Part shown: piece by piece, positions 45,567 to 54,986 of the stretch | How positions within the stretch are numbered: position 1 is the first letter of the stretch | How the letters are laid out: each line of letters starts with the position of its first letter | DNA from: Duganella aquatilis | Lineage (GTDB): Bacteria; Pseudomonadota; Gammaproteobacteria; Burkholderiales; Burkholderiaceae_D | Assembly (NCBI RefSeq): GCF_009674565.1 | Contig: NZ_WKJL01000002.1 | Span: forward strand, 310,001-374,000 | Length of the DNA stretch: 64,000 bases | Reading direction: 5' to 3' | Notes under the pieces: model-generated | What the model was told of the DNA's origin: nothing | The model's input: the letters and a program-made list of their open reading frames with translations, nothing else | The model's database searches: none | Translations under genes and position numbers: made by a program

Positions 45567-48239
45567 TTACTCCGCCGTGGCGGCAGCTTTTTTAGGCGCT
45601 GCTTTCTTGGCGGCCGGCTTCTTGGCTGCCGCCTTCTTCGCCGCCGGCTTCTTGACGGCGGCGGCCTTGGTGGCAGCCGCCTTTTTCACCGGCGCTTTTT
45701 TCTCTTCGTCCGCGCCATCGTCGGCTGCCGCGGCAGCCTTGCCTTTGGCGGGCGCTTTGGCCTTGCGCTCTTCGAACTCGAAGCTGATCTTGCCGTCCTT
45801 GCCCTTCACCAGGAAGGCCTTGAACGGACGACGCGTGCGCTGCGAAACAAAGCCCGGCAGCAGGTCGGTCTTGCCGTCGTTGAGCAACTTGGCCATCTGC
45901 TCAGGCAGGATTTCCTGTTGCAGGATGATGCGGCCGCTGCGGAAGTCGCACGTCTTCGGCTTGGCGACGCTGTTTTCGCAAACATATGCCAGGCCCATTT
46001 CGAACACGCCGCCGGCGCACTTGGGGCAAGGCCCCAGCGCCGTCTGGCCGGTGAAGTCGACCGGTTCCGAATCTTCCGAATCATCGTTCTGGCCGAAGTC
46101 GAACTCCAGCTTGAAGTTCTTGATGTCTTCGTCACGCACGATGCGCAGGATGGCCGCAAACGGACGGCCCATCTTCGAGCGGAAACCTTGCAGCGGGCCG
46201 ATGGTGCGGTCGCGCAGCAACTGCTCCACCTCGGCGATTTCAAACTGGCGGCCGCCCGGCGTTTTGCTCATCGAGAATTCGCAATGGGTGCAGGCGAAGC
46301 GGCGGTAGTTCTCTTTCACCACATGGGCGCAATTCGGGCACGGCGCGGTCAGCGTCGCGTAGTCGCCCGGAATCGTGTCGTTGTCGTATTCCTTGGCGCG
46401 CTTGACGATCACCTGCGTCATCTGCGCAATCTCGCGCATGAATTCTTCGCGCGAGATCTTGCCCTTCTCCATCTGCGACAGCTTGTATTCCCACTCGCCG
46501 GTCAGTTCCGGTGCGGTCAGTTCGTTGACGCCCAGGCCGCGCAGCAGCGTCATCAGCTGGAACGCCTTGGCGGTCGGCATCAGCTCGCGGCCTTCGCGCA
46601 GCAGATACTTCTCGGTCAGCAGACCCTCGATGGTGGCGGCGCGCGTCGCTGGCGTGCCCAGGCCCTTGCCGGCCATCGCATCGCGCAGTTCGTCGTCTTC
46701 CACCAGCTTGCCGGCGCCTTCCATGGCGGACAGCAGCGTCGCCTCGGTGTAGCGCGCAGGCGGCTTGGTGACCAGGCCGTTCGGATTGACTTTGTCGGTC
46801 AGCACCTTCTCGCCCTTGGCGACCGGCACCAGGTTGCCGTTGGCATTGCCTTCCTTGTCGTCGTCGGTCGAGGCTTCCTTGCCGTAGATCGCCAGCCAGC
46901 CCGGATTGGTCATGACCTTGCCTTCCGTTTTGAACTGGTGGCCGGACACTTCGGTGTAGCGGGTGGTGACCTGGAATTCCGCCGGCGGGAAGAACACCGC
47001 CATGAAGCGGCGCGTCACCAGGTCGTACAGCTTCTGCTCCGGCTCGGACAAGTTCTTCGGTGCGATGGTGGTCGGAATGATCGCAAAGTGATCCGAGATC
47101 TTGGTGTTGTCGAAGATACGCTTGTTCGGCTTGACCCAGCCCTTGTCCAGGATCTGCTTGGCGAACTGGTGGTAGTTCGGATTTTCCTTGACCATTTCCA
47201 GCGACTGCATCACGGTCGGAATGTAATCTTCCGGCAGGTGGCGCGAATCGGTACGCGGGTAAGTCAGCACCTTGTGCTTTTCGTACAGCGCCTGCGCCAG
47301 GCCCAGCGTGTTCTTGGCGGAGAAGCCGAAGCGCGAGTTGGCCTCACGCTGCAAACTGGTCAGGTCGAACAGGCCCGGCGCCATCGAGGTGGTCGGCTTG
47401 GCTTCTTCGGTGACGTTGCCCTGCTTGCCGCGCACGGCCAGCGCGATGGAGTCGGCCGCAGCCTTGCTCCACAGGCGCTCGGCGCGTTTTTCAGGATCGG
47501 TTTCGTCCTTCTTGAACTTGGTGTCCAGCCAGCGGCCTTCGTAGACGCCGGCGGCGCACACGAACTCGGCGCGCACTTCCCAGAAGTCGCGCGACACGAA
47601 TTTCTTGATCTTCTCTTCGCGCTCGACCACGATCGACAGGGTCGGCGTCTGCACGCGGCCCACGGTGGTCAGGTAGAAGCCGCCCTCTTTCGAGTTGAAC
47701 GCGGTCATGGCGCGGGTGCCGTTGATGCCGATCAGCCAGTCCGCTTCCGAGCGGCAGCGCGCGGCGTCGGCCAGCGGCATCATTTCCTCGTCGCTGCGCA
47801 GGTGGGTGAAGCCGTCGCGGATCGCGGCCGGCGTCATCGACTGCAGCCACAGGCGCTGCACCGGCTGCTTGGCCTTGGCGTTCTGCGCGATCAGGCGGAA
47901 GATCAGTTCTCCTTCGCGGCCCGCGTCACATGCGTTAATCAGGCCGGTGACGTCCTTGCGCTTGATCAGCTTGTTCAGTACCTTGAGGCGCGCCTCGGTC
48001 TTGGCGATCGGGTTCAGCGCGAAATACGGCGGGATCATCGGCAGGTGCGCAAAGCTCCATTTGCCGCGCTTGACGTCGTGTTCTTCCGGGACGGCGATTT
48101 CCAGCAGGTGACCGACGGCGGAGGACAACACGTACTCGTCGGATTCAAAGTACTCATCGTGCTTGGTAAAGCCGCCAAGCGTCTTCGCGATGTCGTTCGC
48201 GACAGACGGCTTCTCGGCGATGATGAGGGTTTTGCTCAT
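45567..48239 (-). CDS. topB: DNA topoisomerase III with H1-like basic tail
   Basis: 890 aa type IA topoisomerase. Toprim motif (ACDAGREGELIFRLI) and the active-site Tyr in VLTYPRTDSRHLP at about residue 327. Zinc-ribbon-like CPNC...CTHC near 650 and CPKC near 740. The C-terminus is an Ala/Lys/Pro-rich tail (KKAAATKAAAVKKPAAKK style) of about 70 residues, like histone H1/HU-tail proteins of this clade. Long relative to E. coli TopB (653 aa). The tail probably adds DNA affinity. Confidence 0.96.
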   Translation of the reverse strand: MSKTLIIAEKPSVANDIAKTLGGFTKHDEYFESDEYVLSSAVGHLLEIAVPEEHDVKRGKWSFAHLPMIPPYFALNPIAKTEARLKVLNKLIKRKDVTGLINACDAGREGELIFRLIAQNAKAKQPVQRLWLQSMTPAAIRDGFTHLRSDEEMMPLADAARCRSEADWLIGINGTRAMTAFNSKEGGFYLTTVGRVQTPTLSIVVEREEKIKKFVSRDFWEVRAEFVCAAGVYEGRWLDTKFKKDETDPEKRAERLWSKAAADSIALAVRGKQGNVTEEAKPTTSMAPGLFDLTSLQREANSRFGFSAKNTLGLAQALYEKHKVLTYPRTDSRHLPEDYIPTVMQSLEMVKENPNYHQFAKQILDKGWVKPNKRIFDNTKISDHFAIIPTTIAPKNLSEPEQKLYDLVTRRFMAVFFPPAEFQVTTRYTEVSGHQFKTEGKVMTNPGWLAIYGKEASTDDDKEGNANGNLVPVAKGEKVLTDKVNPNGLVTKPPARYTEATLLSAMEGAGKLVEDDELRDAMAGKGLGTPATRAATIEGLLTEKYLLREGRELMPTAKAFQLMTLLRGLGVNELTAPELTGEWEYKLSQMEKGKISREEFMREIAQMTQVIVKRAKEYDNDTIPGDYATLTAPCPNCAHVVKENYRRFACTHCEFSMSKTPGGRQFEIAEVEQLLRDRTIGPLQGFRSKMGRPFAAILRIVRDEDIKNFKLEFDFGQNDDSEDSEPVDFTGQTALGPCPKCAGGVFEMGLAYVCENSVAKPKTCDFRSGRIILQQEILPEQMAKLLNDGKTDLLPGFVSQRTRRPFKAFLVKGKDGKISFEFEERKAKAPAKGKAAAAADDGADEEKKAPVKKAAATKAAAVKKPAAKKAAAKKPAAKKAAPKKAAATAE

Positions 48240-48438
48240 ATTTTAGTATCTCGTTTTTAACACTTGGGAGGGACAGCATGCGCATCATACATGGATCGCA
48301 CGGCAGTCTGCACGTTTGCGTCACAGTCTTGTCAAAGCGCAAATAATAAGCGGATTGCCCAGGACACCGCAAGCGCAGCCGCATCCTGACGCCGATTATG
48401 GCGTGATTTATTGCCTAAAGGGAAGTTTTTATAGCGAC

Positions 48439-48903
48439 TTAATGCAACAGGCGCGGCGCCTGGTCTTCGTCCGAGCCGAACAGGTCGTCGAACATCAGCG
48501 CGTCCGGTTCCTTGCCCTGGCTCCACAGCAGCATCAGCACGATGACCTTCAGCTTGCCCAGGGAAACCGGCATCTCGTCCAGCGCCAGCGCGCGTTCGAT
48601 GACGATTTCGCGTTGCAGTGGCGACAACACCTTGGCCGACTCCAGGAACTGGATGAAGCCGATCGCCGCCGCGCCCAGCGCATCCTGCTCTTCTTCCACG
48701 TAGAAACGGGTGCCGGTGGAGGACGCCGTCAGCGCCTGTTCCTCGCCTGCGATCGCCGTCAGGTCGGTCAACCACACCAAGGCCTCGGAAATCTCGACGT
48801 CGTCAAAACCGACAGCCGACAGTTTCTTGGCCAATGCAGCCGGTTCCGGGCAGGCATCGGGACGGTAATACGTTTCGTAGAGATAAACAAGGACGTCGAA
48901 CAT
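48439..48903 (-). CDS. smg: Smg/DUF494 family protein
   Basis: 154 aa. Conserved start [13 protein letters not shown] and the region [27 protein letters not shown] typical of Smg. Known to lie next to dprA; its role is unclear. Between dprA (44 nt upstream) and topB (199 nt downstream) on one strand. The 199-nt gap shows no open gene. Confidence 0.94.
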   Translation of the reverse strand: MFDVLVYLYETYYRPDACPEPAALAKKLSAVGFDDVEISEALVWLTDLTAIAGEEQALTASSTGTRFYVEEEQDALGAAAIGFIQFLESAKVLSPLQREIVIERALALDEMPVSLGKLKVIVLMLLWSQGKEPDALMFDDLFGSDEDQAPRLLH

Positions 48904-48946
48904 GGCTCTACTCTATCAGTTAACACGAATTGGATACAAGTGCTGT

Positions 48947-50062
48947 TCAAGCCCGCAGCCTTTGGAACATGCCGCCTGGCAAACGTTCCAACAGCCCGGC
49001 CAATTCCAGCGCCAGCAACTGCCCCTGCAACTCGCCCGCCGGCTGCCCCAGGTGCAGCGCCAGCACCTCGGCCTGCACCGGATCCTCGCCCATGGCATCC
49101 AGCACCCGGTCGACAAAACTGTCGTCCGGCGCGGCGCGGGCGCCGGCCTGGCCGTCGGCCAGCATTTGCATCGCGGACAACACATCGGCGGCGCTTTCCA
49201 CCAGTTTGGCGCCTTCGCGTATCAGCTGGTGGCAGCCTTTGGACAGTGTCGCATGAATCGAGCCAGGGACGGCGTACACATCGCGTCCCTGTGACGCCGC
49301 CAGCCGGGCCGTGATCAGCGAGCCGGACTTGGCGGCCGCCTCCACCACCAGCACGCCGCGCGCCAGCCCGCTGATGATGCGGTTGCGGCGCGGGAAGTTG
49401 TCGCGCGACGGCGGCGTGCCGAGCGCATATTCGCTGACCAGGCAGCCCTCCTCGGCGATGCGGCGCGCCAGCGCGCCGTTGCGGGCGGGATAGATGCGGT
49501 CGATGCCGGTGCCGAGCACGGCGATGGTGCCGCCCGGCCCGTCCAGGCCGCCCGTGTGGGCGGCGGCGTCGATGCCCAGCGCCAGGCCGGACACAATGGT
49601 CACGCCGGCGTCCGACAGCGCCAGCGCCATGTGGCCGGCGTTCAGCACGCCCTGGCGGCTGGCGTTGCGCGAGCCGACCACCGCGACCGAACGCTGCGGC
49701 AGCAGGCCGGCGTTGCCTTTCACGTACAGAATCAGCGGCGCGCCGACGATGTGGCGCAGATCTTCAGGATAGGCGGGATGGTCCAGCGTCAGCAGAAGGT
49801 TGCCGGGCTGCTGCTGCCAGGCCAGCATGGCGTCCAGTTGACGTTCCAGGTCGGCCGGCACGGCCAGCACGGCGTCGGCCTGGCGCGGCGCGACCAGTTC
49901 CAGCAGGCCGCTCCGGCTGGCGGCAAAGATGGCGGCCGGCGTGGCGTACTGTTCCAGCAGCTTGTGCGCGGTCAGCAGGCCGACGCCGTCGGTCTGTTGC
50001 AGACGCAGCCAGCCTGCCAGCGCTGGCCTGGTCGATTCGGCAAGGGAGTCCGTGGCATGCAC
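48947..50062 (-). CDS. dprA: DNA processing protein DprA
   Basis: 371 aa. Rossmann-like core with SVAVVGSRNASRQG and GLALGIDAAAHTGGL, then RIISGLARGVLVVEAAAKSGSLITARLA. DprA loads RecA on incoming single-stranded DNA in natural transformation. A C-terminal winged-helix-like domain (from about residue 300) is present. GTG start at 50062, 8 nt after the LysM gene; GGAGTAAG upstream. Confidence 0.97.
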   Translation of the reverse strand: MHATDSLAESTRPALAGWLRLQQTDGVGLLTAHKLLEQYATPAAIFAASRSGLLELVAPRQADAVLAVPADLERQLDAMLAWQQQPGNLLLTLDHPAYPEDLRHIVGAPLILYVKGNAGLLPQRSVAVVGSRNASRQGVLNAGHMALALSDAGVTIVSGLALGIDAAAHTGGLDGPGGTIAVLGTGIDRIYPARNGALARRIAEEGCLVSEYALGTPPSRDNFPRRNRIISGLARGVLVVEAAAKSGSLITARLAASQGRDVYAVPGSIHATLSKGCHQLIREGAKLVESAADVLSAMQMLADGQAGARAAPDDSFVDRVLDAMGEDPVQAEVLALHLGQPAGELQGQLLALELAGLLERLPGGMFQRLRA

Positions 50063-50070
50063 GGCGCGGC

Positions 50071-51171
50071 TTACTCCGGCGACTTGGCGACGTCGCCCAC
50101 CTGTACCGGCGCTGTCACCTGCATGATCAAGCCATAGGAAATGTGCTTGAACGTGCGGAAGATAAACAAGCTGCCCACTTCCTCATCCGGCAGCTTGACC
50201 TGCTGCTCGCGCCCGAACCAGCTCTTCTTGGCCGTGGAATCGCTCACAGTTGCTCCCGAATGGTACAGCTGCAGCACGGCGCCGATATCGAGTCCGTCAA
50301 GCTTTCCGCGATTAATGCTGACAATCTGGTTCTGGCCGGCGTGGGTGACGCCGCCGTAAATCGCCACCACGCGCGCGTCGACCGGCTGCGCGGGCGGATG
50401 CGGCACATAGTTCTGGATCGGCGTCGGCGGCATGGCGCGCAACTGGTCGCCCTTGCCGATCTCCTGGGCAGCGCCGGTGACGATGAAGGTGTGCACATCG
50501 CTGCCGGAGCCAGGCTTGGCTTCGGCCTGGACTTTCAGCGTGCCTAAATAGAAGGCCTCGTAGCCGATGACCTGTTTGGTGACCGGATCTTTCAGCGGCG
50601 TGCCGGGGCGGAAGGCCTGGAACGACGTGTTGCCCTGCAAGTCGCCGCGCACATAGGCCTTGTCATCCTTGCCGAGGAATACCCTGCCCTCCTGCGTGGC
50701 GACGATGCGCGGCGCGCCGGTCAGGTCGCCTTCCTCGATGATCAGCGGCTGGGTCAGGAACGGTTCGATCACGCCCGGCGGAATCGACGGCACGGCGTCG
50801 GCGCCCAGGCCGTCGGTGCGCACGCGCGGCCCCAGGCGCTGCGCGGACGGATCGCCGGCGCCGTTGGCGTTGATGGGATTGCCCAGCCGCAGGCGGCCGG
50901 CGGCGCGGTCGAACCAGATGATCTGGCCCGGGTAAATCCAGTGCGGATTGGCGATTTCGTCGCGGTTCATGCCCCACACGGTGGGCCAGCACCACGGCTT
51001 CTGGAGGAAAGTACCGGAAATATCCCACAGGGTATCGCCCTTGACCACCACGTGCTGGTCCGGCGCGTCGGCGCGGAATTCACAGGTCAGCGGTGCTGCC
51101 GACGCCACGGAAGCCACGGCAAAAAGGGCAGCCGTAACAAGGCGGTTACCGACTGTGCTAAAATTTTTCAT
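50071..51171 (-). CDS. LysM domain exported protein
   Basis: 366 aa from ATG 51171 (MKNFSTVGNRLVTAALFAVASVASA signal). One LysM domain near the N-terminus (HVVVKGDTLWDISGTFLQKPWCWPTVW...IYPGQIIWF), followed by a ~270-residue region with a VGSLFIFRTFKHISYGLIM C-terminus. Widespread next to dprA in betaproteobacteria and presumed to bind peptidoglycan. The first gene of the LysM-dprA-smg operon; divergent from def. Confidence 0.93.
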   Translation of the reverse strand: MKNFSTVGNRLVTAALFAVASVASAAPLTCEFRADAPDQHVVVKGDTLWDISGTFLQKPWCWPTVWGMNRDEIANPHWIYPGQIIWFDRAAGRLRLGNPINANGAGDPSAQRLGPRVRTDGLGADAVPSIPPGVIEPFLTQPLIIEEGDLTGAPRIVATQEGRVFLGKDDKAYVRGDLQGNTSFQAFRPGTPLKDPVTKQVIGYEAFYLGTLKVQAEAKPGSGSDVHTFIVTGAAQEIGKGDQLRAMPPTPIQNYVPHPPAQPVDARVVAIYGGVTHAGQNQIVSINRGKLDGLDIGAVLQLYHSGATVSDSTAKKSWFGREQQVKLPDEEVGSLFIFRTFKHISYGLIMQVTAPVQVGDVAKSPE

Positions 51172-51367
51172 TAATAGATCCAGTAAGTGCGCCGCAAGCA
51201 CACGGCAGCAAAGCAGTAAAGCTTGCCAAATTGAATCAAATTCTGCCCATAAAACCCTGAACTAGCAAGAGAAACCGCGCACCGGGAAACCGCGCGGCTG
51301 TTGTGTTTTCGGTAGGGAAAATCGCCGTGCATTAGCAAGGCAATCACATAGTTTTCACTTAGTTATC

Positions 51368-51910
51368 ATGGCTATCTTAAATATTCTGCGTTACCCCGAT
51401 CCACGCCTGCACAAAGTTGCGGTTCCTGTCACCGTGTTTGACGAGCGCCTGGAAAAACTGGTGGCCGACATGGCCGAGACCATGTACGACGCGCCGGGCA
51501 TCGGCCTGGCCGCTTCGCAGGTGGACGTGCACGAGCAGGTGGTCGTCATCGACATCAGCGAAGAAAAGAACGCGCTGACCGCCTTCATCAATCCGGAAAT
51601 CCTGTGGGCCAGCGACGACAAGGAAGTTTACGAAGAAGGCTGCCTGTCGGTGCCGGGCATCTACGACGGCGTCGAGCGTCCGACCAAGGTCAAGGTGCGC
51701 GCCTTCAACGTCAAGGGCGAAGCGTTCGAAGTGGACGCCGACGGCCTGCTGGCCGTATGCATCCAGCACGAGATGGATCACCTGAAGGGCAAGGTCTTCG
51801 TTGAATACCTGTCGCCGCTGAAGCGCAACCGCATCAAGGCCAAGCTGCAGAAGGAAGAGCGCGGCATGCAGCGCGAAGCCCAGCTGCGCGCCCAAGGCCG
51901 CCGTTATTAA
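51368..51910 (+). CDS. def: Peptide deformylase
   Basis: 180 aa iron/zinc hydrolase that removes the N-formyl group from new proteins. The three motifs are intact: GIGLAASQ (44-51), EGCLSVPG (90-97, ligand C92) and HEMDH (134-138). Forms the def-fmt operon, with a 14-nt gap. Confidence 0.98.
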   Translation: MAILNILRYPDPRLHKVAVPVTVFDERLEKLVADMAETMYDAPGIGLAASQVDVHEQVVVIDISEEKNALTAFINPEILWASDDKEVYEEGCLSVPGIYDGVERPTKVKVRAFNVKGEAFEVDADGLLAVCIQHEMDHLKGKVFVEYLSPLKRNRIKAKLQKEERGMQREAQLRAQGRRY

Positions 51911-51924
51911 TCGATGACCCAGCC

Positions 51925-52872
51925 ATGAAAGTCATCTTCGCCGGCACCCCCGAATTTGCCGCCACCGCCCTGCAATCGTTGCATGAGGCCGGCTTTGAAA
52001 TTCCGCTGGTCCTGACCCAGCCTGACCGCCCTGCCGGCCGCGGCATGCAGTTGCAGCCGTCCGCCGTCAAGCAGTACGCGCTGTCACAAGGCATCGAAGT
52101 GCTGCAGCCGCTGTCGCTGCGCATGGACAGCAAGGACCCGCAGCGCGCCGCAGAAGCACTGGCCGCGCACCAGCGCCTGCTGTCGACGCCGTACGATGTG
52201 ATGGTGGTGGCCGCCTACGGCCTGATCCTGCCGCGCAGCACGCTGGACATCAAGCCCTGCCTGAACATTCACGGTTCGCTGCTGCCGCGCTGGCGTGGCG
52301 CCGCGCCGATCCACCGTGCGATCGAAGCGGGCGACACCGAGACCGGCATCACCATCATGGAAATGGAAGAAGGCCTGGACACCGGCCCGATGCTGCTGAT
52401 CGAGAAAATCGCCATCGAAGACAGCGACACCACCGGCAGCCTGCACGACAAGCTGGCGGCCCTGGGCGGCAGGATGATTGTGGAAGCGCTCAACAAGTAC
52501 CAGCACCAGCAGCTGGAAGCCGTGGTGCAGCCGGAAGAAGGCGTCAACTACGCCGCCAAGATCAGCAAGGAAGAAGCGGCACTGGACTTCACGCAATCGG
52601 CCGTCGAGATCGGCCGCAAGATCCGCGCCTTCAATCCCTTCCCTGGCGCGCATGGCGCCGTCAACGGCGTGGTCGTCAAGCTGTGGGGCGCGGAAGTGGT
52701 GGATGGCAGCGGCCCGGCGGGCAAGGTGCTGTCGGCCGACGCGCATGGCATCGTGGTCGCCTGCGGCCAAGGCGCGCTGCGTCTGACCTCGCTGCAAAAA
52801 CCGGGCGGCAAGCGCCTGCCTGCGGCCGAGTTCATCAAGGGCTTCCCGCTGGAAGGCCTGAGCTTCAGCTAG
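51925..52872 (+). CDS. fmt: Methionyl-tRNA formyltransferase
   Basis: 315 aa. Uses 10-formyl-THF to formylate initiator Met-tRNA. Catalytic region [22 protein letters not shown] (N114, H116) and the C-terminal OB-like domain. Cotranscribed with def. Its stop directly abuts the convergent MerR gene. Confidence 0.98.
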   Translation: MKVIFAGTPEFAATALQSLHEAGFEIPLVLTQPDRPAGRGMQLQPSAVKQYALSQGIEVLQPLSLRMDSKDPQRAAEALAAHQRLLSTPYDVMVVAAYGLILPRSTLDIKPCLNIHGSLLPRWRGAAPIHRAIEAGDTETGITIMEMEEGLDTGPMLLIEKIAIEDSDTTGSLHDKLAALGGRMIVEALNKYQHQQLEAVVQPEEGVNYAAKISKEEAALDFTQSAVEIGRKIRAFNPFPGAHGAVNGVVVKLWGAEVVDGSGPAGKVLSADAHGIVVACGQGALRLTSLQKPGGKRLPAAEFIKGFPLEGLSFS

Positions 52873-53253
52873 TCAGTTGACCGACACGCTGTCGCGGCAC
52901 GGCTCATGGCCGGGATAGTCGAGCAGCGTGGCGCGCAGGATCAGCAGCGACTGCCGGCGCCGCTCCAGCGCCTCCTGCTGGGCTTCGATTTCACGCAGCA
53001 GAATGGCGGACTGCTGCATCGTCTTCTCGATCGAGCACTTGCCGTTCTCGTCGAGCATGTCGCGTATCACCTCCAACGAGAAACCTAATTTCTTCGCGCC
53101 CTGGATCAGCTTCAGCCGGTCCGGCGCATTGCTGGCGTATTCGCGGTAGCCGGACGCCGTGCGCGAGATGGGCGCCAGCAATCCCTGCTCTTCATAAAAC
53201 CGTATGGCGGAGGCAGCAATGCCTGACTTTCGGGCTAATTCACCGATCTTCAT
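52873..53253 (-). CDS. MerR family regulator divergent from a nitroreductase
   Basis: 126 aa from ATG 53253 (MKIGELARKSGIAASAIRFYEEQGLLAP). Winged HTH then a coiled-coil dimerisation helix. The C-terminal part has two Cys (KCSIEKTMQ and HEPCRDS), so thiol- or metal-based sensing is possible. Divergent from the nitroreductase gene across a MerR-type promoter. Confidence 0.92.
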   Translation of the reverse strand: MKIGELARKSGIAASAIRFYEEQGLLAPISRTASGYREYASNAPDRLKLIQGAKKLGFSLEVIRDMLDENGKCSIEKTMQQSAILLREIEAQQEALERRRQSLLILRATLLDYPGHEPCRDSVSVN

Positions 53254-53260
53254 TTTTCGC

Positions 53261-53291
53261 TTGACCCTCAAGTTGACTTGAAACTTATTAT
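53261..53291 (+). promoter_or_regulatory. MerR-type promoter and operator for the nitroreductase gene
   Basis: TTGACC (53261-53266), 19-nt spacer, TATTAT (53286-53291). The spacer carries the palindrome TCAAGT-TG-ACTTGA (53268-53281). A 19-nt spacer with a central palindrome is the hallmark of MerR-activated promoters. Confidence 0.75.
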
Positions 53292-53346
53292 AAGATGGTC
53301 TGCTAGAGTCTGCTGAAGCAGCCCATCAAATAAAAGGAATATCGAT

Positions 53347-53985
53347 ATGAGTAACGTGATTGAACACCTGAACTGGCGCTATGCCACCAAAAGCTTTGAC
53401 GCCACCAAGAAGCTGGACGACGACAAGCTGCACCGCATCCTGGAAGCGATCCGCCTGGCGCCAACCTCCAGCGGCCTGCAACCGTTTGAAGTGTTCGTGG
53501 TGAAGAATCCTGAACTGCGCGCCAAGATCCGCGAAGTGGCATGGAACCAGTCGCAAGTGACCGATGCATCGCACCTGCTGGTGTTCGCGGCATGGGACAA
53601 CATCACCCCGGCGCGCATCGACGCCGCCTTCGACTACACCAACGAGGTGCGCGGCTTCGTCAACGAGGGCTGGGAAGCCTATCGCAAACAGCTGCACGGC
53701 ATCATCGCCGCCCGCACCGAGCAGGCCAACTTTGACGCCGCCGCGCGCCAGGCCTACATCGGCCTGGGTGTGGCGCTGGTGGCCGCTGCCGCCGAAGGCG
53801 TGGACAGCACGCCGATGGAAGGCTTCGACCCTGCCGCCGTGGACCAGATCCTGTCGCTGAAGGAACGCAACCTGCGCAGCGTGGTGATCCTGCCGCTGGG
53901 CTACCGCAAGCAGGACAGCGACTGGCTGGTGAACCTGAAGAAAGTACGCCGTCCACGCGACAAGTTCATCACCGAACTGGCGTAA
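53347..53985 (+). CDS. NAD(P)H-dependent nitroreductase family protein (NfsB-like)
   Basis: 212 aa FMN oxidoreductase. Family start WRYATKSFDATKKLDDDKLHRILEAIRLAPTSSGLQPF, and the C-terminal LGYRKQDSDWL. NfsB-type enzymes reduce quinones, nitroaromatics and possibly flavins. The divergent MerR gene and promoter suggest it is induced by a redox or thiol stress signal. Confidence 0.92.
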   Translation: MSNVIEHLNWRYATKSFDATKKLDDDKLHRILEAIRLAPTSSGLQPFEVFVVKNPELRAKIREVAWNQSQVTDASHLLVFAAWDNITPARIDAAFDYTNEVRGFVNEGWEAYRKQLHGIIAARTEQANFDAAARQAYIGLGVALVAAAAEGVDSTPMEGFDPAAVDQILSLKERNLRSVVILPLGYRKQDSDWLVNLKKVRRPRDKFITELA

Positions 53986-54061
53986 TACCGCAGCCCAGGC
54001 ATACATCGCGGATGCTTGGGCTGTATCAAATCTCCCCGTCGTTTAAAGACCCAGAATTGAT

Positions 54062-54085
54062 CCTCAATCAATGTCATTGAGGAGG
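54062..54085 (+). promoter_or_regulatory. Hairpin sequestering the ribosome-binding site of the repeat protein gene
   Basis: CCTCAAT (54062-54068) pairs with ATTGAGG (54076-54082). The 3' arm contains the start of the Shine-Dalgarno AGGAGG (54080-54085), which lies 4 nt before the ATG at 54090. Folding would hide about half of the site. Confidence 0.55.
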
Positions 54086-54089
54086 CATC

Positions 54090-54986
54090 ATGGTCGCCAT
54101 CAACACTGGCTCAAGGAAACAGCTGGCGCTGCAGCGGCGTCTCGACGCGCTGTTTCGCGCGCTGGCATCGGATTTCCTGCTGCGCGAACAATTCATCACC
54201 GATCCCACGCAGATTACCGCCGAATACATCGGCGGCAAGCGCATCGCGCCGGAGGAAGCGGCGGCGATGAACTATCTGATTTATTCCTGTCTGGCCAATA
54301 ACTACCTGATCTCCTGGTTCAGGGATTACTCGATGCGCAGCGACGGCACGACGATTACGCAGGAATCCTTCGTGCGGGATTTTTCAGTGGCCGTGGTGGA
54401 GCAGCGCGCGCCTCATGTGGTGTCCGCGCTGTCGCATTTCGCCTTGAACGACAAGGTGCGCATCCGGCTCGATAACGACTGGCTGCAAGCCATCTTCGGC
54501 CACTGGCACCAGATCGGCGAAGACGGCACCGACGATGCGACCGACGCCACCGGCACCGATGACGCCACCGATAGCACCGGCACGGACGCGACCGGCACCG
54601 ACAACACCGGCACGGATGCTACCGGCACCGATGCCACAGGCACTGGCACCGACGCCACGGGTACGGATGCCACCGACAGCACCGGAACGGACAGCACGGG
54701 CACCGACAGCACCGGCACCGACCAAAACAGCACGCTGACCGCAATCACCTGGAAGACCTACATCACCGACACCACTGACAAGACACACCCCAGCACCACG
54801 CCATTCACCCACACCGGCATGACACGCTCGCCGATCACCACCGCCACCACGCTGAACACCGAACGCTTCCTCGGCACCAGCCACGTGGTCATCACGCTGG
54901 AGGCCCTGACCAGCTACGCAAGACAGCTGATCCGCGCCGGCGCGCTGGACGCATTCTGGACCGAGCTTGAAAGCGAGCAGCGATGA
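54090..54986 (+). CDS. Thr-Gly-Thr-Asp repeat protein (possible modified-peptide substrate)
   Basis: 298 aa, not recognised. Residues 1-75 form a helical domain with LDALFRALASDFLLREQFITDPTQI, similar in style to nitrile-hydratase-leader-like RiPP leaders. Residues 76-145 continue as a soluble domain. Residues 146-211 are an acidic repeat of [A/N/S]TGTD pentapeptides, with 11 GTD units. The C-terminal part is Thr-rich, ending in a helical LEALTSYARQLIRAGALDAFW segment. No signal peptide or Cys. Strong AGGAGG site, partly hidden in a hairpin. The stop overlaps the next gene (ATGA). First gene of a three-gene cassette with an oxygenase and a methyltransferase. Confidence 0.8.
   Translation: MVAINTGSRKQLALQRRLDALFRALASDFLLREQFITDPTQITAEYIGGKRIAPEEAAAMNYLIYSCLANNYLISWFRDYSMRSDGTTITQESFVRDFSVAVVEQRAPHVVSALSHFALNDKVRIRLDNDWLQAIFGHWHQIGEDGTDDATDATGTDDATDSTGTDATGTDNTGTDATGTDATGTGTDATGTDATDSTGTDSTGTDSTGTDQNSTLTAITWKTYITDTTDKTHPSTTPFTHTGMTRSPITTATTLNTERFLGTSHVVITLEALTSYARQLIRAGALDAFWTELESEQR
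54525..54722 (+). repeat. In-frame 15-nt tandem repeats encoding [A/N/S]TGTD
   Basis: About 11 GTD units, mostly in 15-nt steps with some partial or expanded copies (a GTGTD and ATDSTGTD variant). Units are diverged at third positions. Codon steps of multiples of three keep the frame, so length could vary between strains without frameshift. Confidence 0.85.

Noticed and set aside
48240..48438. Gap between topB and smg as a possible small gene or RNA
   Set aside because: No start with a ribosome-binding site, no strong hairpin, and no paired -35/-10 at good spacing.
51275..51297. CCGCGC...GCGCGG inverted repeat upstream of def
   Set aside because: Only 6 bp of GC-rich stem with an 11-nt loop; expected by chance in GC-rich DNA.
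53991..54023. CAGCCCA...TGGGCTG hairpin after the nitroreductase gene
   Set aside because: Possible factor-dependent stop, but no T-run and a 19-nt loop; too weak to list as a terminator.
54525..54722. Repeat tract as a CRISPR array
   Set aside because: Units are 15 nt, in frame and contiguous, with no spacers.
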